Of a stretch of 64,000 nt of DNA, positions 40,191 to 49,980 are shown in pieces (the stretch's first letter is position 1; each line of letters begins with the position of its first letter). The stretch spans positions 1 to 64,000 of the forward strand of contig NZ_RRZK01000007.1 in the NCBI RefSeq assembly GCF_004348895.1. Direction: 5' to 3'. Source of the DNA: Pseudomonas vancouverensis. Lineage in GTDB: Bacteria; Pseudomonadota; Gammaproteobacteria; Pseudomonadales; Pseudomonadaceae. The notes below the pieces were generated by a model that made no database searches, had not been told where the DNA came from, and saw only the letters and a list, made by a program, of their open reading frames with translations. The position numbers and the translations under genes were made by a program.

Positions 40191-42113
40191 ATGAGTATCT
40201 TTAGCCACTTCCAACAACGCTTCGAGTCCACACGCCAGGAAGAACTCTCTCTGCAAGAGTACCTGGAGCTGTGCAAAAAAGACCGCAGCGCCTACGTTTC
40301 TGCCGCCGAGCGTCTGCTGTTGGCCATCGGTGAACCGGAACTGCTCGACACCTCGACCAACTCGAGACTGTCGCGCATCTTCTCCAACAAGGTGATCCGC
40401 CGCTACCCGGCCTTTGAAGACTTCCACGGGATGGAAGAATGCATCGACCAGATCGTCTCGTACTTCCGCCACGCCGCTCAGGGCCTGGAAGAGAAGAAAC
40501 AGATCCTTTACCTGCTCGGCCCCGTCGGTGGCGGTAAATCGTCCCTGGCCGAGAAGTTGAAACAACTGATGGAAAAAGTGCCCTTCTATGCGATCAAGGG
40601 CTCGCCGGTTTTCGAATCCCCTCTGGGTCTATTCAACTCCACTGAAGATGGAGCGATCCTCGAAGAGGACTTCGGCATTCCCCGGCGCTACCTCAACACC
40701 ATCATGTCGCCATGGGCGACCAAGCGCCTGGCCGAATTCGGCGGCGACATCAGCCAGTTCCGCGTGGTTAAACTCTACCCTTCGATTCTCAACCAGATCG
40801 CCGTGGCCAAGACCGAGCCTGGCGATGAGAACAACCAGGACATCTCGGCCCTCGTGGGCAAAGTCGATATCCGCAAACTCGAAGAATTCCCACAGAACGA
40901 CGCCGACGCCTACAGCTACTCGGGCGCACTGTGCCGGGCCAACCAGGGCCTGATGGAATTCGTCGAAATGTTCAAGGCACCGATCAAGGTGCTGCACCCA
41001 CTGCTTACCGCCACCCAGGAAGGCAACTACAACAGTACCGAAGGCCTCGGCGCGATTCCGTTCACCGGCATCCTGCTCGCCCACTCCAACGAATCGGAAT
41101 GGCATACCTTCCGCAACAACAAGAACAACGAAGCCTTCATCGACCGGATCTACATTGTCAAAGTGCCGTACTGCCTGCGGGTCAGTGACGAAGTGAAGAT
41201 CTACGACAAGCTTCTGTTCAACAGTTCGCTGGCCAAGGCTCACTGCGCGCCTGACACCCTGAAGATGCTCGCCCAGTTCACCGTGCTCTCGCGCCTCAAG
41301 GAGCCGGAAAACTCCAACATCTACTCGAAGATGCGGGTGTACGACGGCGAAAACCTCAAGGACACCGATCCAAAGGCCAAATCGATTCAGGAATACCGCG
41401 ACAATGCCGGCGTCGACGAAGGCATGAACGGTCTTTCCACTCGTTTCGCGTTCAAGATCCTGTCGAAGGTGTTCAACTTCGACCCGCATGAAATTGCGGC
41501 CAACCCGGTACACCTGCTGTATGTGCTGGAACAGCAGATTGAACAGGAACAGTTCCAGGCCGAAACCCGCGAACGCTACCTGCGCTTCCTCAAGGAATAC
41601 CTGGCACCACGTTACATCGAGTTCATCGGCAAGGAGATCCAGACCGCCTACCTCGAGTCCTACAGCGAATACGGCCAGAACATCTTCGATCGTTATGTGC
41701 TGTACGCCGACTTCTGGATTCAGGACCAGGAATACCGCGATCCGGAAACCGGCGAGATCCTCAATCGTGTCGCACTGAACGAAGAACTGGAGAAAATCGA
41801 GAAACCGGCGGGCATCAGCAATCCGAAGGACTTCCGCAACGAAATCGTCAACTTCGTCCTGCGCGCCCGGGCCAACAACAACGGCAAGAACCCGACCTGG
41901 CTCAGTTACGAAAAACTGCGCGTGGTCATCGAGAAGAAAATGTTCTCCAACACCGAAGACCTGCTCCCGGTCATCAGCTTCAACGCCAAGGCCAGCAAGG
42001 AGGACCAGCAAAAACACAACGACTTCGTCACACGGATGGTCGAACGGGGCTACACCGACAAACAGGTGCGACTGCTCTCCGAGTGGTACCTGCGGGTCAG
42101 AAAATCACAATAA
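40191..42113 (+). CDS. prkA: Serine protein kinase PrkA (YeaG)
   Basis: AAA+ related protein of the PrkA/YeaG family, 640 residues, induced by starvation and stress in enterobacteria. The N-terminal AAA part has Walker A GPVGGGKSS (110-118) and the C-terminal part is the PrkA domain. Kinase activity is reported for family members, though some work favours an AAA+ protease role. First gene of the conserved prkA-yeaH-ycgB set. A weak AGGTGACGTC site precedes ATG. Confidence 0.94.
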   Translation: MSIFSHFQQRFESTRQEELSLQEYLELCKKDRSAYVSAAERLLLAIGEPELLDTSTNSRLSRIFSNKVIRRYPAFEDFHGMEECIDQIVSYFRHAAQGLEEKKQILYLLGPVGGGKSSLAEKLKQLMEKVPFYAIKGSPVFESPLGLFNSTEDGAILEEDFGIPRRYLNTIMSPWATKRLAEFGGDISQFRVVKLYPSILNQIAVAKTEPGDENNQDISALVGKVDIRKLEEFPQNDADAYSYSGALCRANQGLMEFVEMFKAPIKVLHPLLTATQEGNYNSTEGLGAIPFTGILLAHSNESEWHTFRNNKNNEAFIDRIYIVKVPYCLRVSDEVKIYDKLLFNSSLAKAHCAPDTLKMLAQFTVLSRLKEPENSNIYSKMRVYDGENLKDTDPKAKSIQEYRDNAGVDEGMNGLSTRFAFKILSKVFNFDPHEIAANPVHLLYVLEQQIEQEQFQAETRERYLRFLKEYLAPRYIEFIGKEIQTAYLESYSEYGQNIFDRYVLYADFWIQDQEYRDPETGEILNRVALNEELEKIEKPAGISNPKDFRNEIVNFVLRARANNNGKNPTWLSYEKLRVVIEKKMFSNTEDLLPVISFNAKASKEDQQKHNDFVTRMVERGYTDKQVRLLSEWYLRVRKSQ

Positions 42114-42143
42114 CCCGCTGCCGGTCAGACCGGTTGTCGTCAG

Positions 42144-42185
42144 CCAGAGACCTGTGTGCGCTTTTTCTGTTACACAGGCCTCTGG
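42144..42185. repeat. Intercistronic hairpin between prkA and yeaH
   Basis: CCAGAG-A-CCTGTGT and ACACAGG-CCTCTGG can pair over 13 bp with one bulge around a loop containing TTTTT. It lies in a 207-nt gap with no gene; it may set relative mRNA stability of prkA versus yeaH. Confidence 0.5.
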
Positions 42186-42320
42186 AAGGTGTTCGAAAGT
42201 CGGTAGCGAGTTCAGGCAGCATCCACAGCGCTTGGGGGAGCGTAGACATTCCCTCGGCGGCTCCCGGTTCGATGCTGCGTCACCGCTCGCCCCTTTCAGG
42301 ACAGCTTCTAAGGAGCAGTC

Positions 42321-43592
42321 ATGAGCTATGTGATCGACCGACGCCTCAATGGCAAGAACAAAAGCACGGTGAACCGTCAGCGGTTTCTGCGGCGTTACCG
42401 TGATCACATCAAAAAGGCTGTCGAAGAGGCGGTCAGCCGGCGCTCCATTACCGACATGGAACACGGCGAGCAAATCAGCATCCCCGGCCGCGACATCGAC
42501 GAGCCGGTGCTTCACCACGGTCGCGGCGGCAAACAGACGGTCGTGCACCCTGGCAATAAGGAATTCACCAGCGGCGAGCATATCGCCCGCCCACCGGGAG
42601 GCGGTGGTGGCCGTGGCCCGGGCAAGGCCGGTAACTCCGGCGAAGGCATGGACGAGTTCGTCTTCCAGATCACCCAGGAAGAATTCCTTGAATTCATGTT
42701 CGAAGACCTTGAGTTGCCGAACCTGGTCAAGCGTAACCTGACCGGCACTGACACCTTCAAGACCGTGCGCGCCGGCATCAGCAACGAAGGCAACCCTTCG
42801 CGGATCAACATCATCCGCACCCTGCGCTCCGCCCATGCACGGCGTATCGCGCTGTCCGGCAGCAGTCGGGCGAAGCTGCGTGAAGCCAAGGAAGAACTTC
42901 TGCGACTCAAGCAGGAAGAACCGGACAATTTCGGCGATATTCAGGAAATCGAAGCAGAAATCGAACGGCTAAGCGCACGTATTCATCGCGTGCCGTTTCT
43001 CGACACCTTCGACCTCAAGTACAACTTGCTCATCAAACAACCGAACCCCAGCTCCAAGGCGGTGATGTTCTGCCTGATGGATGTTTCCGGCTCGATGACC
43101 CAGGCGACCAAGGACATCGCCAAGCGTTTCTTCATCCTGCTCTACCTGTTTCTCAAGCGGAATTACGACAAGATCGACGTCGTGTTCATTCGCCACCACA
43201 CCAGCGCCCGCGAAGTGGACGAAGAGGAGTTTTTCTACTCTCGGGAAACCGGCGGCACCATCGTTTCCAGCGCCTTGAAACTGATGCAGGAGATCATGGC
43301 TGAACGCTATCCGAGCAATGAGTGGAACATCTACGCCGCCCAAGCCTCCGACGGTGACAACTGGAACGACGACTCGCCCATCTGCCGCGACATCCTGATC
43401 AACCAGATCATGCCGTTTGTGCAGTACTACACTTACGTTGAGATCACCCCGCGCGAGCACCAGGCCCTGTGGTACGAGTACGAGCGCATCGCCGAAGCCT
43501 TTTCCGACACTTTTGCCCAGCAACAGCTGGTCTCGGCCGGGGATATCTATCCGGTCTTCCGTGAACTCTTCCAGCGCAGGTTAGTGACATGA
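42321..43592 (+). CDS. yeaH: YeaH/YhbH family protein with VWA domain (DUF444)
   Basis: Partner of PrkA. The 423-residue product has a basic N-terminus, a Gly-rich linker ([12 protein letters not shown]), and a C-terminal von Willebrand A-like domain with an intact MIDAS motif DVSGSM (254-259). Biochemical role unknown; conserved linkage with PrkA and SpoVR suggests a complex. AGGAG lies 6-8 nt before ATG. It overlaps ycgB by 4 nt (ATGA). Confidence 0.93.
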   Translation: MSYVIDRRLNGKNKSTVNRQRFLRRYRDHIKKAVEEAVSRRSITDMEHGEQISIPGRDIDEPVLHHGRGGKQTVVHPGNKEFTSGEHIARPPGGGGGRGPGKAGNSGEGMDEFVFQITQEEFLEFMFEDLELPNLVKRNLTGTDTFKTVRAGISNEGNPSRINIIRTLRSAHARRIALSGSSRAKLREAKEELLRLKQEEPDNFGDIQEIEAEIERLSARIHRVPFLDTFDLKYNLLIKQPNPSSKAVMFCLMDVSGSMTQATKDIAKRFFILLYLFLKRNYDKIDVVFIRHHTSAREVDEEEFFYSRETGGTIVSSALKLMQEIMAERYPSNEWNIYAAQASDGDNWNDDSPICRDILINQIMPFVQYYTYVEITPREHQALWYEYERIAEAFSDTFAQQQLVSAGDIYPVFRELFQRRLVT

Positions 43593-45151
43593 CCGCCAAA
43601 GAGCAGAAGCGCCAACCCATTTCCACCGGCTCCGAATGGACATTCGAGCTGATCCAGGCCTACGACCGCGAAATCAGCCGCATTGCGGCCGGTTACGCCC
43701 TCGACACCTACCCCAACCAGATTGAAGTCATTACTGCCGAGCAAATGATGGATGCGTACGCCTCCGTCGGCATGCCGTTGGGCTATCACCACTGGTCCTA
43801 CGGTAAACATTTCCTCAGCACTGAAAAATCCTACAGCCGCGGCCAGATGGGCCTGGCTTATGAAATCGTGATCAACTCCGATCCGTGCATCGCCTACCTG
43901 ATGGAAGAGAACACCATCTGCATGCAGGCGCTGGTCGTGGCTCACGCTTGCTACGGGCACAACAGCTTCTTCAAAGGTAATTACCTGTTTCGCACCTGGA
44001 CCGACGCCAGCTCGATCATCGACTACCTGGTCTTCGCCAAGCAGTACATCATGCAATGCGAAGAGCGCCACGGTATCGACGCCGTCGAGGATCTGCTCGA
44101 CTCCTGCCACGCCCTGATGAACTACGGGGTCGATCGCTACAAACGCCCTTATCCGATTTCCGCGGAAGAAGAACGCCGTCGGCAGAAGGATCGTGAAGAG
44201 CACATGCAGAAGCAGATCAACGATCTGTGGCGCACCATTCCCAAAGGCGCGGACAAATTCAGCGACAAGGACAATGCACGCTTCCCCGCCGAGCCTCAGG
44301 AAAACATCCTGTATTTCATCGAGAAACATGCGCCACTGCTCGAACCCTGGCAGCGGGAGATCGTGCGCATCGTACGCAAGATCGCCCAGTACTTTTATCC
44401 ACAACGCCAGACCCAGGTGATGAACGAGGGCTGGGCCACATTCTGGCACTACACCCTGATGAATGACCTGTATGACGAAGGCCTGGTCACCGACGGCTTC
44501 ATGATGGAGTTCCTCACGTCCCACACCAGCGTGGTGTTCCAGCCAGGCTTCGACAGCCCTTACTACAGCGGCATCAACCCGTATGCGTTGGGTTTTGCCA
44601 TGTATCGCGACATCCGGCGCATGTGCGAAGAGCCGACGGAAGAAGACCGCCGCTGGTTCCCTGAAATCGCTGGCACCGACTGGTTGTCGACCATCAAGTT
44701 CGCCATGAGCAGCTTCAAGGATGAGAGTTTCATCCTGCAGTATCTGTCACCCAAAGTGATTCGCGACCTGAAGTTGTTCAGCATTCTCGATGACGACCAG
44801 AAAGACGACCTGCTGGTACCCGCCATTCACGACGAAGGCGGTTATCGCATCATCCGCGAAACCCTGGCGGCGCAGTACAACCTGGGCAATCGCGAGCCCA
44901 ACGTGCAGATCTACAGCATCGACCGACGCGGTGATCGCTCGCTGACCCTGCGTCATCAGCAGCACGACAGAAAACCGCTGGGAGACTCCACCGACGAGGT
45001 CCTTAAACACCTGCACCGCCTGTGGGGCTTCGACATTCATCTGGAAACCCTGCAAGGCGACCAAGTGATGAAAACCCACCATGTGCCACCCAGAAGCGAA
45101 CACGCCGAAGGCGATTACGGTCGGCTGGACCTGGCCGTCATTCATCTTTGA
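43589..45151 (+). CDS. ycgB: SpoVR family protein (YcgB)
   Basis: Homologue of Bacillus SpoVR in a non-sporulating bacterium, 520 residues. Family motifs [25 protein letters not shown], and [10 protein letters not shown] are present; the His/Glu-rich sets look like a metal site. Work in enteric bacteria ties the prkA-yeaH-ycgB module to stress adaptation. It ends in a long terminator-like hairpin that reaches the cca start. Confidence 0.93.
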   Translation: MTAKEQKRQPISTGSEWTFELIQAYDREISRIAAGYALDTYPNQIEVITAEQMMDAYASVGMPLGYHHWSYGKHFLSTEKSYSRGQMGLAYEIVINSDPCIAYLMEENTICMQALVVAHACYGHNSFFKGNYLFRTWTDASSIIDYLVFAKQYIMQCEERHGIDAVEDLLDSCHALMNYGVDRYKRPYPISAEEERRRQKDREEHMQKQINDLWRTIPKGADKFSDKDNARFPAEPQENILYFIEKHAPLLEPWQREIVRIVRKIAQYFYPQRQTQVMNEGWATFWHYTLMNDLYDEGLVTDGFMMEFLTSHTSVVFQPGFDSPYYSGINPYALGFAMYRDIRRMCEEPTEEDRRWFPEIAGTDWLSTIKFAMSSFKDESFILQYLSPKVIRDLKLFSILDDDQKDDLLVPAIHDEGGYRIIRETLAAQYNLGNREPNVQIYSIDRRGDRSLTLRHQQHDRKPLGDSTDEVLKHLHRLWGFDIHLETLQGDQVMKTHHVPPRSEHAEGDYGRLDLAVIHL

Positions 45152-45162
45152 TCCGGTTTGCG

Positions 45163-45214
45163 CCTCCGAAAGCTCGATGCAAGGGGTATCCTGTCGAGCT
45201 AACGGAGGTTTTTT
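45163..45214 (+). terminator. Terminator-like hairpin whose 3' arm is the cca ribosome site
   Basis: CCTCCG-AA-AGCTCG (45163-45176) pairs with CGAGCT-AA-CGGAGG (45195-45208): two perfect 6-bp helices separated by a symmetric AA/AA internal loop, apical loop 18 nt, followed at once by TTTTTT and then the cca ATG. It has the form of an intrinsic terminator for the prkA operon, but GGAGG in the right arm is also the only Shine-Dalgarno of cca. Confidence 0.75.
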
Positions 45215-46444
45215 ATGCGTATTTATAAAGTTGGTGGTGCCGTACGTGACCGCCTGCTGGGTAAACCGGTCACCGACATCGATTGGGTGGTGGTCGGTGC
45301 CACTACTGAAGAAATGCTCGCCAAGGGTTTTCGTCCGGTAGGGGCGGATTTTCCAGTGTTTCTGCATCCCAAAAGCGGTGAGGAGTACGCCCTTGCCCGC
45401 ACTGAACGCAAAAGCGGCCGCGGCTACGGCGGATTCACCTTTCACGCGAGCCCAGAAGTCACCCTCGAAGAAGATCTGATTCGTCGCGACCTGACCATTA
45501 ATGCAATGGCCGAAGATGACCAGCAAAACCTGACCGACCCTTACCATGGGCAGCGCGACCTGAAAGATCGCCTGTTGCGTCACGTTTCCCCCGCGTTTGC
45601 CGAAGATCCCCTCCGGGTGCTGCGTGTTGCCCGTTTCGCAGCGCGCTATGCCGGGCTGGGATTTACCGTCGCCCCGGAAACCCTTGAGTTGATGCGTCAG
45701 CTCAGCGACTCCGGCGAGCTGCAAGCACTGACACCAGAGCGCAGCTGGAAGGAGATTTCCCGCGCCCTTATGGAAGACCAGCCACAGGTGTTCATCGAAG
45801 TATTGCGCGCGTGCGGCGCACTGAAGGTGCTGATGCCGGAAGTGGACGCACTGTTCGGCGTGCCGCAACCGCCGGCCCATCACCCGGAAATCGATACCGG
45901 CGCACATACGCTGAGCGTTTTGCAACAAGCGGCCCTGCACAAGCAGCCGCTGACCGTGCGCTGGGCCTGCCTGCTGCATGACCTGGGAAAAGGTCTGACA
46001 CCCGAAGCAGAATGGCCACGGCACATTGCCCACGAATTCAAGGGCCTGAAACTCATCAAAGCCGTTAATGAGCGTTTCAAGGTGCCGCGAGACTGTGCGG
46101 AACTGGCCCTGTTGGTGGGTGAATATCACACCCACGGCCATCGCGCCCTGGAACTGAAACCTTCGACGTTGTTGGAGCTGCTGCAGAGCTTTGATGTCTA
46201 CCGTCGCCCGCAGCGCTTCGAGGAGTTCATCGCCGCGTGCGAAATGGACGCACGCGGACGTACAGGGTTCGAGCAGCGAAGTTATCCACAGGCCGATTAT
46301 TTGCGAGGCGCGGCAACCGCTGCCCGTAACGTGGCCGTTCAGCCGTTGTTGGAGCAGGGATTCAAAGGCCCGGAGCTCGGCGAGGCGATCAAACGTGAGC
46401 GACTAAAGGCGCTGAAGGCTTACAAAGAGGCGGCGTCAGCTTGA
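45215..46444 (+). CDS. cca: Multifunctional CCA-adding enzyme
   Basis: Adds or repairs the 3' CCA of tRNAs; the HD domain adds phosphatase and phosphodiesterase activity. The 409-residue product has the nucleotidyltransferase signature [11 protein letters not shown] with catalytic D21 and D23 (TDIDWVVVG), [26 protein letters not shown], and an HD domain (about 225-340, LLHDLGKG). GGAGG is placed six T residues before ATG. Confidence 0.96.
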   Translation: MRIYKVGGAVRDRLLGKPVTDIDWVVVGATTEEMLAKGFRPVGADFPVFLHPKSGEEYALARTERKSGRGYGGFTFHASPEVTLEEDLIRRDLTINAMAEDDQQNLTDPYHGQRDLKDRLLRHVSPAFAEDPLRVLRVARFAARYAGLGFTVAPETLELMRQLSDSGELQALTPERSWKEISRALMEDQPQVFIEVLRACGALKVLMPEVDALFGVPQPPAHHPEIDTGAHTLSVLQQAALHKQPLTVRWACLLHDLGKGLTPEAEWPRHIAHEFKGLKLIKAVNERFKVPRDCAELALLVGEYHTHGHRALELKPSTLLELLQSFDVYRRPQRFEEFIAACEMDARGRTGFEQRSYPQADYLRGAATAARNVAVQPLLEQGFKGPELGEAIKRERLKALKAYKEAASA

Positions 46445-46448
46445 AAGA

Positions 46449-46559
46449 ATCGCGAGCAAGCTCGCTCCTACAGGACTTGCATCGCACCTGTAGGAGCGAG
46501 CCTGCTCGCGATAGCTATTTCGCTATCCCAACAAATCTGTAGGAGTGAGCTGCTCACCC
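46449..46559. repeat. REP cluster after cca, third copy reaching into folK
   Basis: Two well-conserved inverted REPs (46449-46474 and 46487-46512) form a REPIN. A third, degenerate copy (about 46538-46559, CTGTAGGAGTGAGCTGCTCA) lies inside the 3' end of folK and supplies its last codons. Confidence 0.82.
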
Positions 46560-47044
46560 CGCCACTCAAACCCCACCGGCGCCAGCACCTGATCGATCTG
46601 CGACTCGGCCCACAACGCGGCAAAGCTTTTGCCCACACCCGGATGCACCCTGTCCGGTGCAATCAGCGACAACGGCCACAACACAAACGCGTTTTTAAGG
46701 ATCTCCGCCCGAGGCAGGATCAAGCCATCGAAATTCCCCACCAGATCACCGAACAACAAAACGTCGATATCCAGGGGCAAACCTCGGCGATCCGGTGCAT
46801 AACGACCGTTATCCGCCTCGATAAACTTCAAGCGACGATCCAACTCCATCAACGGCAAATCGGTGAACGCCGACACCACGAAATTGAAGAATGGCCCACT
46901 CTTGATGCCCACCGGCTGGCTCTCGAATACCGCCGAGCAGCGGATATCCACCAGAAACTCAGCCAAGGCATCGAGGCCTGCACGCAAATGGGTTTCACGC
47001 TCGATATTGCTACCGAGCCCGAGGTACACCTGAGTCAGCGACAT
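46523..47044 (-). CDS. folK: 2-amino-4-hydroxy-6-hydroxymethyldihydropteridine pyrophosphokinase
   Basis: Pyrophosphorylates the pterin in folate synthesis. The 173-residue product has YLGLGSNIERE, the substrate loop with FESQPVG, and DRRGLPLDIDVLLFG with the two metal-binding Asp. The last ~10 residues (EQLTPTDLLG) are encoded by a degenerate REP and are unlikely to be part of the fold. Start ATG overlaps folB by 10 nt. Confidence 0.95.
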   Translation of the reverse strand: MSLTQVYLGLGSNIERETHLRAGLDALAEFLVDIRCSAVFESQPVGIKSGPFFNFVVSAFTDLPLMELDRRLKFIEADNGRYAPDRRGLPLDIDVLLFGDLVGNFDGLILPRAEILKNAFVLWPLSLIAPDRVHPGVGKSFAALWAESQIDQVLAPVGFEWRGEQLTPTDLLG

Positions 47045-47391
47045 CCGCGCTCTATCTCCACACCCACACCGCCAATGGCCGCCGGGACGGCGCCTGGCTT
47101 GGTCAGCTTGAGGCGTACCCAGGTGATCTTGAATTCGCTCATGAGCACTTCAACCAGACGCTCGGCGAAGGTTTCCACCAGCTGGTACTGGGCCTGCTCG
47201 GCAAAGACCTGGATACGCGAGGAAACACTGGCGTAGTCAAGCGCCAGGGTCAGGTCATCACCGGCAGCAGCCGGGCGATTATCCCAGGCAAAGCTCAGAT
47301 CAAGACGCAAGCACTGTCGGATGCCTCGCTCCCAGTCGTAGGCACCAATGACAGTGTCGACTTCCAGGCCCTCGATAAACACTCTGTCCAA
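47035..47391 (-). CDS. folB: Dihydroneopterin aldolase
   Basis: Cleaves dihydroneopterin in folate synthesis. The 118-residue product has [20 protein letters not shown] and ETFAERL, with the catalytic Lys in LKLTKPGA. All upstream start choices are TTG; TTG 47391 gives the family N-terminus (LDRVFIEG). GGAG lies 11 nt upstream. It overlaps folK and is divergent from plsY. Confidence 0.92.
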   Translation of the reverse strand: MDRVFIEGLEVDTVIGAYDWERGIRQCLRLDLSFAWDNRPAAAGDDLTLALDYASVSSRIQVFAEQAQYQLVETFAERLVEVLMSEFKITWVRLKLTKPGAVPAAIGGVGVEIERGCR

Positions 47392-47465
47392 GCACTTCTC
47401 TCCGCTGCACGACAAGGGCGCAATGCGCCGTTAGAATCAGGGCGTCCTCGCCCGGAATAGTTAGC

Positions 47466-48035
47466 ATGTTTTGGTTACTGGCGATTCTCGCCTACCTGCT
47501 CGGCTCGCTGTCCTTCGCCATTTTGCTCAGCCGCCTGACGGGTAACCCCGATCCGCGAATGGGCGGCTCGGGTAATGCCGGCGCCACCAACATGTTGCGC
47601 CTTGCCGGTAAAAAACTCGCCATCCTCACCTTGCTCGGCGACCTTTGCAAAGGCCTGTTACCGGTTTTGATTGCGCGTCTTGCCGGCCTTTTACCGCAGG
47701 AACAGGCCTGGATCGGCGTCTGCGCCGTGATCGGTCACCTGTACCCCTTGTACTTCCGCTTCCGCGGGGGCAAGGGTGTCGCCACCGCTGCCGGCATGCT
47801 GTTGGGACTCTACGCTCCGGCAGCCTTGCTCGCTGTCTGCGCCTGGCTGCTGACGTTCTACCTGACCCGCACCAGCTCGCTGGCGGCACTGATCGCCACG
47901 CCGTTGACCCTACCGCTTTTGGCCTGGCAGGAACCGGCCGCCTTGTTGCCGATGAGCGCGCTCACCGGACTGATCGTCTGGCGCCACCGCGGCAATCTAC
48001 GCGACCTGTTTGCCGGGCGCGAACGGCATTTTTAG
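47466..48035 (+). CDS. plsY: Glycerol-3-phosphate acyltransferase PlsY
   Basis: Inner-membrane enzyme using acyl-phosphate to acylate glycerol-3-phosphate, first step of phospholipid synthesis. The 189-residue product has five hydrophobic helices and the three loop motifs: [12 protein letters not shown], the Lys-Gly loop [12 protein letters not shown], and the C-terminal W-R-H-R-G-N segment. Length is standard. Confidence 0.95.
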   Translation: MFWLLAILAYLLGSLSFAILLSRLTGNPDPRMGGSGNAGATNMLRLAGKKLAILTLLGDLCKGLLPVLIARLAGLLPQEQAWIGVCAVIGHLYPLYFRFRGGKGVATAAGMLLGLYAPAALLAVCAWLLTFYLTRTSSLAALIATPLTLPLLAWQEPAALLPMSALTGLIVWRHRGNLRDLFAGRERHF

Positions 48036-48058
48036 ATGCCGGACATGAGCGTTACTCA

Positions 48059-49084
48059 TCACAACGCCGTCAATTGCTCCATCGGCCAACGCGCCTGCAC
48101 GCTGATCGCCAGGCTTTCCTGCTGGCCCGCCTGCAATCGCTGGCATCCGGCAAAGGCAATCATGGCGCCGTTATCGGTGCAGAACTGTGGACGGGCATAA
48201 AACACGTCTCCCTTCATGTCGCCGAGCATCTTCTCCAGCGACGTGCGCAATGCCTTGTTGGCACTGACACCACCGGCGATCACCAGACGCTTCATGCCGG
48301 CCGCTTTCAGGGCACGCTTGCACTTGATGGTCAAAGTCTCCACCACGGCCTGCTGGAACGCCAGCGCGATGTCGCAACGGGCTTGCTCGCTGTCGTCCCC
48401 GGCGCTTACACACTGCTGCCAGGTATTCAGCGCGAAGGTTTTCAGGCCACTGAAGCTGAAATCCAGCCCCGGGCGATCGCACATCGGGCGCGGGAAGGTA
48501 AAACGTCCTTCAGTGCCCTTCTCCGCCAGCTTGGCGATTTCCGGTCCGCCCGGATAATTGAGCCCCATCATCTTCGCGGTCTTGTCGAACGCTTCGCCGG
48601 CGGCGTCATCGAGTGTCTCGCCGAGCAAGCTGTATTGACCGATGCCATCCACCTGAACCAGCTGTGTGTGACCACCGGACACCAACAAAGCGACGAACGG
48701 AAATTCCGGCGGCTGAGCCTCCAGCATTGGTGCCAGCAAGTGACCTTCCATGTGGTGCACACCGAGGGCCGGAATGCCCCAGGCGAAGGCCAGCGCCTGA
48801 GCGCAGGAAGCACCGACCAGCAACGCGCCGACCAGGCCGGGACCCGCGGTGTAGGCGATCGCATCGATCTCTGTCGGCACACAGTCAGCTTCGGCCAACA
48901 CCTGACGAATCAAGGGCAGCATGCGCTTTACGTGATCGCGCGAGGCCAGCTCCGGCACCACACCGCCATAGGCGCGATGCAGGTCGATCTGACTGAACAG
49001 CGCGTCGGCCAGCAGGCCACGTTCACTGTCGTAAAGTGCGACGCCGGTTTCGTCGCAGGAGGTTTCTAATCCCAGTACTAGCAT
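48059..49084 (-). CDS. tsaD: tRNA N6-adenosine threonylcarbamoyltransferase TsaD
   Basis: Catalytic subunit for t6A at position 37 of ANN-decoding tRNAs. The 341-residue ASKHA protein has [11 protein letters not shown], the metal-binding HMEGH (111-115), [10 protein letters not shown], and [10 protein letters not shown]. It is convergent with plsY and divergent from rpsU; this association with rpsU is conserved in gammaproteobacteria. Confidence 0.96.
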   Translation of the reverse strand: MLVLGLETSCDETGVALYDSERGLLADALFSQIDLHRAYGGVVPELASRDHVKRMLPLIRQVLAEADCVPTEIDAIAYTAGPGLVGALLVGASCAQALAFAWGIPALGVHHMEGHLLAPMLEAQPPEFPFVALLVSGGHTQLVQVDGIGQYSLLGETLDDAAGEAFDKTAKMMGLNYPGGPEIAKLAEKGTEGRFTFPRPMCDRPGLDFSFSGLKTFALNTWQQCVSAGDDSEQARCDIALAFQQAVVETLTIKCKRALKAAGMKRLVIAGGVSANKALRTSLEKMLGDMKGDVFYARPQFCTDNGAMIAFAGCQRLQAGQQESLAISVQARWPMEQLTAL

Positions 49085-49283
49085 GGGTTTGCGCCTTGTT
49101 TAGGCTGAATTCGAAGGCGCGCATAATAGTCGCCACGTGATGCCCCGACCAGCGGTTTTCGATCAGAGGCTTTGCATTCCGAGCGTTGAGGGGTTAACAT
49201 CCGCAACCCTTAAAAACCGACGTCTTCAAGTGCTCTTTTGCCGCGAGGATGTTGACCCCGGTAATGAATGAAGGTAGCTCTGG

Positions 49284-49499
49284 ATGCCAGCCGTCAAAGT
49301 AAAAGAGAACGAACCCTTCGACGTAGCTCTGCGTCGTTTCAAGCGCTCCTGCGAAAAAGCCGGTGTACTGGCTGAAGTTCGTAGCCGCGAATTTTACGAG
49401 AAGCCAACTTCTGAGCGTAAGCGCAAGGCAGCTGCTGCTGTTAAGCGTCACGCCAAGAAAGTTCAGCGCGAACAGCGCCGCGCCGTTCGTCTGTACTAA
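49284..49499 (+). CDS. rpsU: 30S ribosomal protein S21
   Basis: Small basic ribosomal protein, 71 residues, needed for initiation with the Shine-Dalgarno. The sequence [20 protein letters not shown] is the S21 N-terminus and the tail is Lys/Arg-rich. AAGG lies 10 nt before ATG. First gene of the rpsU-dnaG-rpoD cluster. A hairpin terminator follows. Confidence 0.97.
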
Positions 49500-49980
49500 T
49501 ACACAGACGATCGTAGCAAGCTTCTGCCAAGCCCGGCCCTCAGCCGGGCTTATGGCATTTGCGTAAAACGCTTGATGCTTCACTGTCAAAGCCGCAGACG
49601 CGACCGAGACAAATCTGCTTCACCGCGTCAGACCTGGCTCTTTTGCCAGCGGTGCACGTCTTTTCTGACGAGCCTTTCAAGGCTGCTGACGAGCACACCC
49701 ACTGATTCCTCTCACGACGATCAGCCCAAGGCACCTGCATGCGTGCCACATGATGAGCTATCCGAGGCCCTGACAGGTCGTAGCCGGATTCAGCGCAACA
49801 CTTTCAAACGGTCGAATACTGACAAGCATTAACGTCAGTGGATTTTCGGCAGATACACTTCCCGACAATGATCAAGCAGACAACACTGGTCGAGCCGCAC
49901 ATTTTGCGTGCCTCACACAACGACCCGCGTTTGATTGCCCTTCGTTTCGGGCTCCACACAGCGCAGATGACGAGAACGCC
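49500..49980 (+). other. 481-nt rpsU-dnaG spacer without a recognisable gene
   Basis: The spacer begins with a hairpin (AGCCCGGC / GCCGGGCT, 49530-49550) like the attenuating terminator known between rpsU and dnaG in E. coli, but with a poor T-run. I translated the forward frames by eye and found no GatB/YqeY-like gene, which some relatives carry here. The rest is likely the dnaG leader and promoter; a clear promoter is not evident. Confidence 0.5.
49530..49550 (+). terminator. Hairpin after rpsU
   Basis: Perfect 8-bp GC-rich stem with a 5-nt loop, followed by TATGGCATTT rather than a T-run. It may give partial termination so that S21 is made in excess over primase. Confidence 0.55.

Noticed and set aside
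49194..49589. A 131-codon minus-strand frame over rpsU
   Set aside because: It is opposite to a certain S21 gene and its translation looks random.
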